Under the pieces are notes generated by a model. That model worked only from the letters and a program-made list of their open reading frames with translations, ran no database searches and was not told the origin of the DNA. A stretch of 49,274 bases of DNA from Candidatus Curtissbacteria bacterium (GTDB lineage: Bacteria; Patescibacteriota; Microgenomatia; Curtissbacterales; GWA2-41-24), in contig JACPEV010000002.1 in NCBI GenBank assembly GCA_016183325.1, forward strand, positions 1-49,274, given 5' to 3'. The position numbers and the translations under genes are program-made. The first letter of the stretch is position 1, and each line of letters opens with the position of its first letter. Positions 24,387-33,890 of the stretch are shown piece after piece.

Positions 24387-27176
24387 TTAGGAGATTGAAA
24401 ACCGTCCTTGATCTTGATCATCGTCATCGCCTTCAAAAAGACTTTGGCCTAATTTAAACCTTCGCCTAAGGGCTTGGCGTCTCTGCTCAAGCACGGCAAT
24501 GGCCCAAGCTGGAACAATTGGCGCAACTTCACTTACATTGGGCCTTTGCCCTATTGATGTTCCAACGCTCTGCACTCTGGTCGCCTCTGCCACTCTTCCA
24601 GCCTCAATCAGCTCAAGTTCCCTCTTGATATCGGCAATCGCCATCTGATCCTGCTCGCTTTGCCAAACGTCTTCAATTTGTGAAGCTACTGAAGCTACTA
24701 CCACAAAGCGTCGATCATCCTCAAGCGGCTGATCAGCAATTACGCAAGTGTAATAAGTATACTCATTACCTCTGGTTAATGGGTTCGGGTCAACTGCCGC
24801 CTCAATAGCAGTCACCTGGAGTTTTACTTCCCTGCCATTAGTATAGATCTCAGTAAGGATATCGCCTGGTTCCAACGTCTTTAGTCTATATGCATTCTCA
24901 ACTGGACCTTTTCCTTTCAAGGCCAAATGGATTGCCCTCTGGCGCGTATCTTGCCCGTTGACGGACAATTGGCTAAATGCATTGCTTTTGACCATTTTAT
25001 ACTTTCCCTCTTCCTCGATAAACGGCGCCTCATTAACAGCGGCTTCAAGTATTACCTTCCCCTCTCTTTCCACCTTTACTGAAGTGAGCCTGTTTTCAGC
25101 TTCAAGAGGTGTAAAGACAGAATCTTGCCTAAGTTCAATTGCGCTGCCCTCAAGACCCGTCGGAGCTGGTCTTGGTAGTAGCACCTCTGGCGGTGAGGGC
25201 AAAACCTCGGTTATCGGAGGCACTTGAACCACCTCCGGCATTGGAGTAGGCGTGGGCGTTGCAGTCGGAGTCGGGGTTCTGGTTGCTGTCGGAGCAGGTC
25301 CCACTTCTTCCTCTTGCGGTGTGGGAGTGGCAGTTGCGGTCTTTGTAGCCGTTGCAGTTGCCACGGCAGTTGCGGTTTTAGTCGGCGTTGCCTCGGGAGT
25401 TTTAGCCGCTGTCGCTACCGGCGTGGGCGTGTGTTTCTCTGGCGTCGGTGTAGGAATCGACGTCTTGGTAGGTACTGGTGTTGGTGTGTGTTCAACCGGA
25501 GTTGGCGTTGGGAATGGTGTATTAGTTGGAACAGGAGTTGGAGTATGCGGAACCTTAGTCGGTGTTGGTATCTGTGTCTCAGTTGGTACAGGTGTCGGTG
25601 TGTGAGAAACCTTAGTCGGAGTTGGAATGGGCGTGTCGGTTGGAACCGGTGTTGGTTTATGAGGTCTGGGCGTTGGGGTCGGTTCGCCGCCTGGCCAACC
25701 ATAAACCGGTTTTGGAGCAAACCAACTCAAAGCGCCCCAAATCTTCCCCAAAACACCCTGTTTTTGGTTTCCCGCTTCTTGCTCTTGACTAACCAATGCT
25801 TCCGGTTGATTATTGTCAACATGGCTTTCGGCAATCTCACCAGTTACGCCAGACACTGCCTCAACAGGCTCGGCAAGCACCAAATTTGCTTCCTGAATGA
25901 CTCCAGCCGCTCTTGGTCCTACCTCAAACTCCAAAACTTGACCGTCTACCAGCCTGTTATAATCGGTGCCTTTTTTGCCATTATCTTGCGCCAGTTCTTC
26001 CAAAAATCGCCAATCAGTTGCGCCTGTTTGATCAACTTCTCGAAGATCAATGCCGGTTATTCTTTGAACTTCGCGATTAACCGCCCAGTTGGCCGTATCA
26101 AAACCAGCTTTTCTTTTTTGGGCATCAAGTCTAACACTCATCGAATCTAAAAGCTTAATAATTTCGCCAGAACTTAAGTCGGCAGTTGTCAACCCAAGCC
26201 TTGGCCTGACTTCTGCTCTAGGCAGAACCAGAACATGAGGATCTGAAGCCTGATCTAAACTTCTACTAACCGGAGTCGGCACATTTTTGGAATCTGCTTG
26301 AGGATATGCTTCCGGCGAAGGGTTCATAATCTGAGTAACCGCCAGAGCCACACCGGCGAAGCCCCCTATTCCCAAAATGCTGGCAACTCTAGTCTTATGT
26401 GGATAATTTTCCCGAGCACCATCATTATTAAACTTTCCAACCGCATCGAAAGATCCATTTGCCTGCGGGCCTCTCACGATCGAATCGGCTACCTGCTGAC
26501 CATACTCATCCATAGCGCCAGCCAACTTCCCAAGTCCCACCCCTCGCGTCAGTCGAACTATTTCTCCATATTGTCCAAAGGTGGATATTTGCTCCGGCTC
26601 GGCCTTTTTAACTTTTCGCCAGATTCCTCCAAGTTTTTTGGTAAATTCTGCTGTTTGGGCCAAAGTCTCGCGCGTCAACTCGCTTTCACCAAAAAGAAAA
26701 TCTCTGACATTCTGGGCAATTGCAGGATTCAGATATTCCTTTGCCTCTTCCCCTGCTCTGTCGCGAAGTTGGCAAAAATACCCCTCTAAAGAATCGGGGT
26801 TTGGATTATCAAGAAGATCATTGAGACTTAAACCATGGTGACTGAGTACTTCTCGAAGACAATTAATTCCTACATTTCTAAGATAGACGTGGGCTGTTTC
26901 AATAGCTAAATTAGGATCATCTTCGTATCTTCCCTGGGTAAACGCCGTCTTGACGTATTCTTGAGGCCTAGAAAATGAATCACCGGCAATTCCCGAAGAT
27001 ACTCTCTGTCCGACTAAATTAAAACCCGCTTCACGAACTAACTTCCTTGCCTTCTTCGCTATATCTCTTACCGGTTCGTTATAACGTCTGCGCCCCTCCA
27101 CGGGCATTTCGCTGCTTTGAGACGCAATAATGCCCTCGTGGCCTTGGGAATTTCGTTCTACAGATATGGCAGCCAT
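24387..27176 (-). CDS. Large membrane protein with PT-rich linker
   Basis: I do not recognise this 929-residue protein as a whole. Residues 1-262 are helical and presumably cytoplasmic. A membrane helix follows at about 264-284 ([21 protein letters not shown]). Then come a mixed domain (300-480), a long PTPTP linker (about 485-690) and a C-terminal domain (about 700-900). The last contains [36 protein letters not shown], reminiscent of SAF/sortase-type beta barrels. It belongs to the surface block with the same linker style as its neighbours. A strong promoter precedes it. Confidence 0.65.
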   Translation of the reverse strand: MAAISVERNSQGHEGIIASQSSEMPVEGRRRYNEPVRDIAKKARKLVREAGFNLVGQRVSSGIAGDSFSRPQEYVKTAFTQGRYEDDPNLAIETAHVYLRNVGINCLREVLSHHGLSLNDLLDNPNPDSLEGYFCQLRDRAGEEAKEYLNPAIAQNVRDFLFGESELTRETLAQTAEFTKKLGGIWRKVKKAEPEQISTFGQYGEIVRLTRGVGLGKLAGAMDEYGQQVADSIVRGPQANGSFDAVGKFNNDGARENYPHKTRVASILGIGGFAGVALAVTQIMNPSPEAYPQADSKNVPTPVSRSLDQASDPHVLVLPRAEVRPRLGLTTADLSSGEIIKLLDSMSVRLDAQKRKAGFDTANWAVNREVQRITGIDLREVDQTGATDWRFLEELAQDNGKKGTDYNRLVDGQVLEFEVGPRAAGVIQEANLVLAEPVEAVSGVTGEIAESHVDNNQPEALVSQEQEAGNQKQGVLGKIWGALSWFAPKPVYGWPGGEPTPTPRPHKPTPVPTDTPIPTPTKVSHTPTPVPTETQIPTPTKVPHTPTPVPTNTPFPTPTPVEHTPTPVPTKTSIPTPTPEKHTPTPVATAAKTPEATPTKTATAVATATATKTATATPTPQEEEVGPAPTATRTPTPTATPTPTPMPEVVQVPPITEVLPSPPEVLLPRPAPTGLEGSAIELRQDSVFTPLEAENRLTSVKVEREGKVILEAAVNEAPFIEEEGKYKMVKSNAFSQLSVNGQDTRQRAIHLALKGKGPVENAYRLKTLEPGDILTEIYTNGREVKLQVTAIEAAVDPNPLTRGNEYTYYTCVIADQPLEDDRRFVVVASVASQIEDVWQSEQDQMAIADIKRELELIEAGRVAEATRVQSVGTSIGQRPNVSEVAPIVPAWAIAVLEQRRQALRRRFKLGQSLFEGDDDDQDQGRFSIS

Positions 27177-27195
27177 ATAATTTTATAATCTGCGG

Positions 27196-27224
27196 ACTAT
27201 ATCAAAAATGACTTTTTTTGTCAA
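27196..27224 (-). promoter_or_regulatory. Strong promoter of the PT-rich protein gene
   Basis: A perfect TTGACA (27219-27224), a 17-base spacer and TATAGT (27196-27201). The ATG at 27176 leaves a leader of about 12 bases without a recognisable ribosome binding site. Confidence 0.75.
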
Positions 27225-27471
27225 ATATTATGGGACCTTGACAGAATTATGGGGCAGAAAAATTTCTAAATAATTTCGTTTGGAACTATACACTATAGAT
27301 TTGTCAGTGTCAAATTTGGGCCAAAAATTAGAAAAAAATAAATGAATAATCAACTTACCCAAAAATTTCCAAGAAATTTACTCAAAAATCGCTTTTTCGA
27401 AAATGATTATCCTATTCTGTCAACCCAAACCATCGACCCTCTTGACAAACAGAATCAACTTGTTCTAATGT

Positions 27472-27511
27472 AAAAAAGGAAAGCAACTTAGCTGCCCTAA
27501 GTCGCTTCCCT
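27472..27511 (-). terminator. Rho-independent terminator
   Basis: On the minus strand, GGGAAGCGACTTAG pairs with CTAAGTTGCTTTCC over 14 positions (two wobbles) and is followed by TTTTTT. It could end the radA/PIN-TRAM transcript. Confidence 0.75.
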
Positions 27512-27519
27512 TACACCTC

Positions 27520-27571
27520 AAAAGAGCATTGCTATTCGAGTTTCAGTCTGCGGTAGTGATGCTCTTTTCTT
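27520..27571. terminator. Bidirectional terminator-like hairpin
   Basis: AAAAGAGCAT and ATGCTCTTTT form a 10-bp stem with A and T tracts on opposite sides and a loop of about 30 bases. It lies just upstream (minus sense) of the 27472 terminator. Confidence 0.5.
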
Positions 27572-28039
27572 ATGTATTTAATTAACTTTCAAGATTTCAA
27601 ATCTTAAATAAATCCTGAAATTATTTCCCAAGAATTATTAGTGTAACCCTGAAAGTCATCTACGCCAATCCTCTTTAGGAAAAACGTAGCTTCAGCCTGC
27701 CTTCTGACTTTATCACCCCTCTATAATTTTTGTCAAGTCCCAACTTTGTCCGATAGTAAAATAACAAGCATAAATTTGATAACCTAGAGTTATAAAATAG
27801 TACCAATCAAATTAGTTTAGCCTATTATAGTAGGAAAAACGATTTAATTAATTGTTACATTGATCAATTGTTAAATTGCTTTCAAACAATTTAGCAATAG
27901 AGCAATTTAGCAATTCGATTCGAGGCTAAATGATATAGTAGTATATAATAAGGGAAGTTGGGGAAGTTGGGGTAATTAGGGGGCGGGGCTTGCGCTTTGA
28001 GTGGACGATTTTTAGAGGTGGATCCACGTAGACCTTGAC

Positions 28040-28924
28040 TCACCGACTCATCGATTCATCGATTCTCCCAAACACCATCTTCCCTGCCGCCGTCTGTAAG
28101 ACTTTTTGCACCACAACATCCACTTTTTTACCCAAAAGCCCTCTTCCTGCCTCAACCACTACCATCGTTCCATCATCAAGATATCCCACTCCCTGGTCTT
28201 TTTCGCGACCGACAGCCGTGATTTTAATATTCAACCGCTCATTGGGCAAAACAACAGTTTTAACTGCACTTGCCAGCTCATTGATATTGAGAACTTTTAT
28301 CTTATTTACGCGAGCGACTTTATTCAGGTTGTAATCCAGTGTCAAAATCTTAGCTCCAATACTTTTGGCTGCCCGTACCAACTTTTCATCAACTCCACCT
28401 TCGCGAGGCTCAAAAGATAAAACCTCGACTTTGACATTTTTTTCAGCCTGAATCTGCCTCAAATTATCAAGCCCCCGCCTTCCCCGCGCCCTTTTGATCT
28501 CGTCGGCGCTATCGGAAAGCCTGTGAAGTTCTCCGATTACAGAGGGCATCAAAAGCAATGTCCCAAACATAAATCCGCTAGCAGAAATCTCAACTATCCT
28601 GCCATCCACCAGAACAGAAGTATCCACAAGTACCGGGTTGATATATTTATTTGTCTGACTTGTTTTCCTCCTTAGATTCCCAGAAACTTGAGGCAGATAA
28701 CTGGCAATTTGACGGGAGATAGCACTCATTCCTGCCTTGCCCGCAAGTTTTAGTAAATCCGGCGAAATAAACCCCAAAATTCCAAAGGCAATCGCAGCTA
28801 AGATAAAAAAGTAATTGCCAGTTGCAAAAAAAAGCTCTCGCGGAGGCACGATTTGAGCAATTAAAACCCCCACTGCCCCGAAAAATACAGCCAAAAGTGA
28901 TCTCGCAAACCGGTTTGGTTTCAT
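28040..28924 (-). CDS. PIN-TRAM domain membrane protein (YacL-like)
   Basis: The protein has N-terminal membrane helices (about residues 10-50), a PIN nuclease-like domain with acidic residues (VLVDTSVLVDGRIVEI, ILTLDYNLNKVA) and a C-terminal TRAM RNA-binding domain (VGREKDQGVGYLDDGTMVVVEAGRGLLG). The family is common next to radA in Gram-positive and CPR genomes, and its RNA target is unknown. I prefer the ATG at 28924 (MKPNRFARS), two bases after the radA stop, over the track start at 28939 that overlaps radA. Confidence 0.88.
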   Translation of the reverse strand: MKPNRFARSLLAVFFGAVGVLIAQIVPPRELFFATGNYFFILAAIAFGILGFISPDLLKLAGKAGMSAISRQIASYLPQVSGNLRRKTSQTNKYINPVLVDTSVLVDGRIVEISASGFMFGTLLLMPSVIGELHRLSDSADEIKRARGRRGLDNLRQIQAEKNVKVEVLSFEPREGGVDEKLVRAAKSIGAKILTLDYNLNKVARVNKIKVLNINELASAVKTVVLPNERLNIKITAVGREKDQGVGYLDDGTMVVVEAGRGLLGKKVDVVVQKVLQTAAGKMVFGRIDESMSR

Positions 28925-28926
28925 AT

Positions 28927-30312
28927 TTATGCACCGCAAGCGTAGCGAATTGCCGCCTCAAGACCAGAAAAACGCTCGCTGGAAATAATGTCGGAAAAAC
29001 CCATTCTTTTTGCCTCAGCTTTTCTTTTGTCAAAATTATTTACAGATCGTAGCTCGCCAAGTAAACCCACTTCTCCAAAAGCACAAATCTTAGGCTCAAT
29101 CGGTTTGTCCCAAGCAGCCGAAGCCACGGCCAAAGCTGCGGAAAGGTCCGCTGCCGGCTCGCCTATTTTTAAACCTCCCGCCACATTAACATAAACGTCA
29201 GAACTGTTAAGTTTAACACCGGTCCGGGAAAGCGCTGCTAAAACAATCTGTACTCTTGAAAAATCAAGGCCGGTAACTCTTCTGGTGGGCAAACCGAATA
29301 AACTCGACGTGCAAAGAGCCTGAACCTCAGCCAAAATCGGCCTTCCGCCGGCAATCGTAGAAGTTACTACACTACCCACTCGCCCCGCGCTCCTCTCTGC
29401 CAAGAATATTTCCGAAGGATTAGCTACCTCTACAAGTCCGCTATCTCGCATTTCAAATACCCCCACTTCAAAAGTCGATCCGAACCTGTTCTTAAGAGAT
29501 CTCAAAAGTCTGAATGAATGCATGCCATCTCCTTCAAGATTACACACGGCATCAACTAAATGTTCCAAAACCTTTGGTCCGGCTATACTTCCTTCTTTGG
29601 TCACGTGTCCGACAATAAAAATCGGAACTCCGCTTGATTTTGCCAGCCTTTGCAAAATTTGTGCACACTCCCTGACTTGACCAACACTTCCGGCAGAACC
29701 CGTCAGCTTATCCGTAAATATAGTCTGGATTGAATCTACAATCGCCAGTCTTGGTACAACTTTGTAGCATGCCGCCAAAATTGCCTCAACATTTGTGGTT
29801 GCCAGTATATATAGATTTTCTGGTGGTTTGCTGATTCTGTCTGAACGAAGTTTGACTTGCTGTGCCGACTCCTCAGCGGTAACGTAGAGCACGGAGTGCT
29901 GGTTATCAGGTATTCGGGTACTCAGGCTATCAGGTTTTTTTCTACCTGATGACCTGACACCCTGATGGCCTGGTAACCCTGCTACAATGTGCATAGCACA
30001 TTGCAAAAGCAGCGTGCTTTTGCCAATTCCCGGCTCGCCGGAAATCAAAACAATCGATCCGGGCACAATCCCACCACCTAAAACCCGATCAAACTCCGAA
30101 AAGCCCGTTGGGATCCTCTTGATTTGCTGACTCTTGACTTCGGAAAGCTTAATTAAATTTTGAGTTAACTGTTCACCGTTAACTGTCAACTGTGAACTCG
30201 GCAAGACTGTCTCGACCAGGCTATTCCACTCCCCGCAATTGGGACACTTGCCCAAAAACGAGGCAGATTTGTACCCGCACTGTTGACAAACAAACTCACT
30301 TCGCAATTTCAT
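28927..30312 (-). CDS. radA: DNA repair protein RadA
   Basis: The 461-residue protein has an N-terminal zinc finger (Cys9, Cys12, Cys23, Cys26), Walker A GEPGIGKST at about 92-100, the RadA signature KNRFG and a C-terminal Lon-like domain (DVYVNVAGGLKIGEPAADLSAALA). RadA is a RecA-like helicase that aids branch migration in recombination and natural transformation, so it fits with comEA/comEC. Two in-frame extras are present: a short run (SQLTVNGEQLTQN, about 40-52) from GTTAACTGT-type repeats, and a family E element at about 113-139 right after Walker A. Confidence 0.95.
   Translation of the reverse strand: MKLRSEFVCQQCGYKSASFLGKCPNCGEWNSLVETVLPSSQLTVNGEQLTQNLIKLSEVKSQQIKRIPTGFSEFDRVLGGGIVPGSIVLISGEPGIGKSTLLLQCAMHIVAGLPGHQGVRSSGRKKPDSLSTRIPDNQHSVLYVTAEESAQQVKLRSDRISKPPENLYILATTNVEAILAACYKVVPRLAIVDSIQTIFTDKLTGSAGSVGQVRECAQILQRLAKSSGVPIFIVGHVTKEGSIAGPKVLEHLVDAVCNLEGDGMHSFRLLRSLKNRFGSTFEVGVFEMRDSGLVEVANPSEIFLAERSAGRVGSVVTSTIAGGRPILAEVQALCTSSLFGLPTRRVTGLDFSRVQIVLAALSRTGVKLNSSDVYVNVAGGLKIGEPAADLSAALAVASAAWDKPIEPKICAFGEVGLLGELRSVNNFDKRKAEAKRMGFSDIISSERFSGLEAAIRYACGA
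29900..29976. repeat. Family E repeat in frame inside radA
   Basis: GGTTATCAGGTATTCGGG units on one arm and ACCTGATGACCTGACACC units on the other. It encodes GHQGVRSSGRKKPDSLS-type sequence, strongly similar to the insert in the S1 gene (VVRSSGKNKPDSPVTRQPDNQ). Confidence 0.75.
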
Positions 30313-30457
30313 CGCTCAAATTTCTAATTCCTAATTATTCTAATTAACCTAAATAAATCTCAATTACCCAATGTCATAAACCTAATTGGAGCTTAGAAAT
30401 TGGAAATTATTTAAAAATTAGATCAATTAGGTTAATTAGGTCAATTTTCTTTATAGC

Positions 30458-31903
30458 TTACCTATAAAGTATCGGCTTTTCGCGCACTACCGGAACCAGA
30501 GAAATACGTCTCAAACGACTATCAATCGACTCAATCAAACATTCAACCACTTCTCCCTGCTTAAACGAAACATTGGGTGGAATTTTGGAGATATGCATTA
30601 AACCCTCTACCACACCTTGTCCTGAGCCTGCTTGCCCTGAGCCCATCGGGTCTGAGCCTCTGGGTCGAAGACCTGTCGAATGGGCCGAATCTGTCGAAGG
30701 ATCCGAAAAAGCAACAAATACTCCGTATGGGGTCACCTTGGAAACTTTGCCAGTAACAGTTTGATCCAGAGAATACTTACTTGCAGCAAGCGTAAAAGGA
30801 TCATCAAAAAGCTGTTTTATTGATAGATTAAGTCTACCCGTCACCTCGTCTTTAGCAGTCACCATGACGTCAATCTTGTCACCTACCTTAAACAATTTCG
30901 CCGGATCATCAATTTTCTCCCAAGAAAGTTCTGAAATATGAACCAGCCCCTCGAGCTTCCCCTGGTTATCAGGTTGCCGGGTTACCGGGCTATCGGGTTT
31001 ATTTTTTCCCGATGACCTGACCACTCTTCGAGCCTGAGCCGATTCGGTCTGAGCCTCACGGTCGAAGACCTCAGAGCCGAAGGCCTGACTACCCGAAGAC
31101 CCAACATCAATCTCCACAAACACTCCAAAAGGCAAAACCGCCGTCACCACTCCAGCAAACTTTTGACCGATTTTAATTTTCGAAAAAAGAGCTAAAATCT
31201 CAGAAAGATCACGGGCATCTTGCTGCCTTTGGGAAAAAATTAATCTATTTGTGGACCTGTCAACCTCAAGAGGCACAACCAGCAGCCTTTTACCGATCAG
31301 CTGCTCAAGTTTTGAGGTGCCAGCCGCCTGAGTGCCAGTCTGTCTAAGCGACTCGTCATGAACCGAGTTGCGTGATGTCTGTTCCCGACTCGTCTGAGCG
31401 GTCAGGGAAAGTTGCGAAGCTGGTAAAAATCCGCGCAAACCAAGCCAGTCACAAATAATTCCACCCCGATTAACCTCAAGTGCAACCACCTCAATTGCCT
31501 CATTACTCTTGAGTTTTTCTTCAAGATCTTGCCACCTCTTCTCTCCGGAAAGCTTCCTCAGGGACAAAACAACTTGGCCAGCATCATTCTCGACAAATAA
31601 AACGATGGCATCAATTGTATCGCCAAGAGCAAGTCTGGACACAATATCGGCAATTGATGAAAGCTCGCGACCGCTAACTATACCTTCCGACTTTGCACCA
31701 ATCTCGATCAGAATTTCAGAAGGGGTAATGGAAACAATTTGTCCTCTTACCTCCTGTCCTCGCCGAATTACAGGTATCTTGTAGCCGGTTGCGGCCAAGA
31801 GCTCGGCCATGGTGAGTTTATGACCACCGTTTGTTGACTTGCCTGAAAGTTTTTTAGAAGATACTTGCTTCGATGATTTTACCGCTTTTGGTTGCTTTAC
31901 CAA
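30458..31903 (-). CDS. rpsA: Ribosomal protein S1-like, four S1 domains
   Basis: The 481-residue protein holds four S1 RNA-binding domains: about 45-115, 125-220, 240-350 (GVVTAVLPFGVFVEI...LEGLVHISELSW) and 370-470 (GKVSKVTPYGVFVAF...VEGLMHISKI). It would help mRNA binding to the 30S subunit. Domains three and four are each split by Gly/Ser-rich inserts from repeats in the same loop before LEGLVHIS or VEGLMHIS. The frame starts at TTG (31903) directly after an in-frame TGA. AGGGGTG lies 7 bases upstream as a Shine-Dalgarno sequence, so TTG is the credible start even though an out-of-frame ATG overlaps it. Confidence 0.92.
   Translation of the reverse strand: MVKQPKAVKSSKQVSSKKLSGKSTNGGHKLTMAELLAATGYKIPVIRRGQEVRGQIVSITPSEILIEIGAKSEGIVSGRELSSIADIVSRLALGDTIDAIVLFVENDAGQVVLSLRKLSGEKRWQDLEEKLKSNEAIEVVALEVNRGGIICDWLGLRGFLPASQLSLTAQTSREQTSRNSVHDESLRQTGTQAAGTSKLEQLIGKRLLVVPLEVDRSTNRLIFSQRQQDARDLSEILALFSKIKIGQKFAGVVTAVLPFGVFVEIDVGSSGSQAFGSEVFDREAQTESAQARRVVRSSGKNKPDSPVTRQPDNQGKLEGLVHISELSWEKIDDPAKLFKVGDKIDVMVTAKDEVTGRLNLSIKQLFDDPFTLAASKYSLDQTVTGKVSKVTPYGVFVAFSDPSTDSAHSTGLRPRGSDPMGSGQAGSGQGVVEGLMHISKIPPNVSFKQGEVVECLIESIDSRLRRISLVPVVREKPILYR
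30960..31069. repeat. Families E and D side by side in frame inside the S1 gene
   Basis: 30960-31025 is a family E unit (GGTTATCAGGTTGCCGGG...CCCGATGACC). 31034-31069 is family D (GAGCCGATTCGGTCTGAGCC). Both are translated in the loop of S1 domain three. Confidence 0.8.
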
Positions 31904-31925
31904 TCATAATCACCCCTATTTTTAG

Positions 31926-32028
31926 GTAGTCAGGTTATCGGGTTACTGGGTTGTCGGGAGAAAAATAAATAATTTCATTATTCCTGATAGCCTGAAAACC
32001 AGATTACCTGATTACCTATTCAAGATAT
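31926..32028. repeat. Family E repeat, intergenic copy
   Basis: CAGGTTATCGGGTTACTGGG units on the left and CCTGATAGCCTG / ACCTGATTACCT on the right with an AT-rich centre. It lies upstream of the S1 gene. Confidence 0.7.
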
Positions 32029-32096
32029 CGCCAGTATAGCAGGTTTTGGAAGATAAAAAAAGCCACCAAAAGAGCCGAATACAGTCAATCGACTTT

Positions 32097-32621
32097 TTAG
32101 CCAGATTTAAGGGGAGGAGGTAAATCTTGCGCCAACTTCCTAACTGCCTCAAGAGCTCTCCCAGCGTATTCATTCCCGGCACTTTTACGCTCTACTGCCT
32201 CCTCCGCATTCTGCTTTGCTCTTGATAAACTAGCTTCCCAAGAAGTATAAAGTGTTGGGTTGCTTACAACCGCTGCTGCCCCATCGGTACTCCCTATTGA
32301 TATTTCAACAGCTGCCCCTTTATCCACCATGTGATCGATCCTTGGTGGTTCCATCCCCTGGAAAATCCTGTTCGATAACTGGGAAGCAGGTATTCTAATT
32401 GGTCCTCTAGTTCGATGAACTCCATAAGCTTCATCCCCTCTATCTCCTCTATCCCTAAAAATCAAGAGTTGTTGATCTCCTGGCGCCGGCAAAATTCTCA
32501 ACAATCTACCTTGCAATCGCAAATTAAGTGCCAAAAGCTCATCAAACGTTTGGCCGTTTTGTTGCTCAGTTGTTGTCAACTCACCTGGGATTGAACCTCC
32601 CTTGGCCTCCATTGGTTGCAT
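32097..32621 (-). CDS. Hypothetical protein
   Basis: This is an unrecognised 174-residue polar protein without signal or membrane segments. A basic/acidic run (RDRGDRGDEAYGVHRTRGPIRI) and a helical C-terminal half (SLSRAKQNAEEAVERK) are visible. The track begins at a TTG (32636). I prefer the ATG at 32621 (MQPMEAK), which has AAAGGGA a few bases upstream. Confidence 0.5.
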   Translation of the reverse strand: MQPMEAKGGSIPGELTTTEQQNGQTFDELLALNLRLQGRLLRILPAPGDQQLLIFRDRGDRGDEAYGVHRTRGPIRIPASQLSNRIFQGMEPPRIDHMVDKGAAVEISIGSTDGAAAVVSNPTLYTSWEASLSRAKQNAEEAVERKSAGNEYAGRALEAVRKLAQDLPPPLKSG

Positions 32622-32797
32622 TTCATTCCCTTTCAATATTATTTAACCTAAAGGAAAAGCAAAAGTCAAATTTAAATTGGCGACCATAGAAAAGCTTGGA
32701 TGATCGTCACCAAAAGATAAAAGTTCACTCATCGTATCGCTAGTTTCGCAAGGCTGCTTTTTCGCTTCCTGCGAAGCAGGAACAGGCGCAGATCCAA

Positions 32798-32827
32798 CAA
32801 AAAACGCCTCGCACTTACCGAAGCGTT
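32798..32827 (-). terminator. Rho-independent terminator after the GIY-YIG gene
   Basis: On the minus strand AACGCTTCG pairs with CGAGGCGTT around a short loop, followed by a T run. It overlaps the small track ORF 32643-32852, which I therefore doubt. Confidence 0.65.
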
Positions 32828-32851
32828 GTTTGTTAATGCTGGCATTAACCA

Positions 32852-33112
32852 TTAGGCCCGCAAATATTCTCTCAGCATTAATCTCAAAGTAGTTTTACCC
32901 TTGCTCGTCTTTAGGTACTTTTCTCTGCGTTTTGCATCTTTTAAATTTCGATAAGCTTCGTAAAATATCAGGTCCAGTGGAAGGAAACCTTTAGTAGAAG
33001 GTGATTTCCCATTGTTGTGTTCATGGAATCTTTTCCTCAAGTCAGCGGTTACTCCAACATACCACCAATTTCGTGCTTTACTGCGAAGAACATAAACGTA
33101 AAAGAACTTCAT
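32852..33112 (-). CDS. GIY-YIG nuclease-like protein
   Basis: The 86-residue single-domain GIY-YIG protein reads FYVYVLRSKARNWWYVGVTADLRKRFHEHN, with the catalytic-type Arg and C-terminal KTSKGK. This is the UPF0213/YhbQ-like type that is abundant in CPR genomes and often linked to mobile DNA or repair. It lies just downstream of the 5S rRNA gene on the same strand and ends in a terminator. A near-palindrome (GCACTGTATAGTGC) lies directly before its ATG. Confidence 0.8.
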   Translation of the reverse strand: MKFFYVYVLRSKARNWWYVGVTADLRKRFHEHNNGKSPSTKGFLPLDLIFYEAYRNLKDAKRREKYLKTSKGKTTLRLMLREYLRA

Positions 33113-33202
33113 ATTTTGAGACGCACTATACAGTGCATCTCACCTAAACTCTCTCAATATACCAAAAAGGTTCAGAACTCCGCCCTCTATTAAAAAGGCG
33201 AA

Positions 33203-33226
33203 GAGGTGTACCATATGGTACACCTC
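33203..33226. repeat. Perfect 24-bp palindrome downstream of 5S rRNA
   Basis: GAGGTGTACCATATGGTACACCTC is its own reverse complement. It lies about 25 bases beyond the 5S 3' end, next to a CCCTGAACC/GGTTTAGGG hairpin. It may assist processing or termination, or be another inserted palindrome. Confidence 0.7.
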
Positions 33227-33250
33227 GAAGCCCTGAACCGAATGGTTTAG

Positions 33251-33400
33251 GGCTGGCATTGAGCTATCTTCGCACCCAGTTGCCCGGAAACTATTGTCAC
33301 CGCTAGCGCGTTTCACTATCCTGTTCGGAATGGCCCGCTTCGACTCGAAATCGAATCGAGGCGAGGAAGGAGTGGGACCACGCTGCACAAAACACCAGCG
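33251..33400 (-). rRNA. rrf: 5S rRNA with hairpin insertion
   Basis: On the minus strand the 5S core is clear: GTGGTCCCACTCC, CCATTCCGAACAGGATAGTGAAACGC and a 3' strand ending in ATGCCAGC that pairs with the 5' GCTGGTG (helix I). Removing a 32-base insertion (33334-33365) leaves about 118 bases, the normal length. It is not attached to the 23S gene: nearly 2.8 kb with protein genes lies between. Confidence 0.85.
33334..33365 (-). repeat. Palindromic insertion in 5S rRNA
   Basis: The insert has arms CGCTTCGACTCG and CGAATCGAGGCG, pairing over 12 positions with wobble pairs, around an AAAT loop. It separates CACTCCTTCC from CCATTCCGAAC, near helix III/loop C. Confidence 0.75.
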
Positions 33401-33409
33401 ATAGGAATT

Positions 33410-33883
33410 TTACTCTTTTGTGGAAGAATTTTCAACAGCTAACTTTAGCGAAGCATTAAAGGAGTTTAGAATTCTCTGTCCAATTTCCAGGCTATGAACT
33501 AATAGCATAGCATCCTCGGGCGGCAACCCGTTACTCCCTCGAGGATAAATGAAATTCTCCAAATTAGCTTGAATTTCCGGAATTGCCTGGCTATAACCCT
33601 CTAAACCTAGTAAACCAAGCATTCGACCATGAAATTGTGACAAAGTATAAGTTCTCTTAAGAAAATCCTTTTTAGTACCTCCATCTACCTCATTTAATAC
33701 AGCTGCTACCGTTGGGCTCTTTTCAGCAGATACAACTAAATGATCAACAAGACTTCTTTCACTATTCGGAGACTTTTGCAGGTATTCTCTTTCAAGAAGG
33801 TCTGCCTGATATTTCTCAAGAACAAATAATATTCGAGAATAAAGTTCTGTTTTATTTTGTTGTCCGTTAGACCTTTCCGCCAT
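33410..33883 (-). CDS. Hypothetical helical protein
   Basis: This is an unrecognised 157-residue soluble protein, predicted mostly helical (LYSRILFVLEKYQADLLEREYL, HSLEIGQRILNSFNASLKLAV). It lies just upstream of the 5S rRNA on the same strand with a gap of about 10 bases, so it may share a transcript. A weak terminator-like hairpin directly precedes its ATG. Confidence 0.5.
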   Translation of the reverse strand: MAERSNGQQNKTELYSRILFVLEKYQADLLEREYLQKSPNSERSLVDHLVVSAEKSPTVAAVLNEVDGGTKKDFLKRTYTLSQFHGRMLGLLGLEGYSQAIPEIQANLENFIYPRGSNGLPPEDAMLLVHSLEIGQRILNSFNASLKLAVENSSTKE

Positions 33884-33890
33884 TTTTCAA

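Larger units (their letters stand above)
27225..28039. other. AT-rich intergenic region with terminators and a coding-like remnant
   Basis: This region has no convincing full gene. It holds the terminators at 27472-27571. On the minus strand at about 27611-27724 it also has a frame of about 37 codons with protein-like sequence (FFLKRIGVDDFQGYTNNSW) but no start codon, perhaps a gene remnant. Repeats near 27840-27930 are AATTGTTA-type words. Confidence 0.45.

Noticed and set aside
25224-26150. Plus-strand ORF of 308 residues in the track
   Set aside because: It is the antisense shadow of the PT-rich protein gene and has an Arg/Cys/Ser-rich composition with no protein-like features.
32643-32852. 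Small ORF of 69 residues after the GIY-YIG gene
   Set aside because: It overlaps a good terminator and a GCTTCCTGCGAAGCAGG repeat, and has no protein-like conservation visible.
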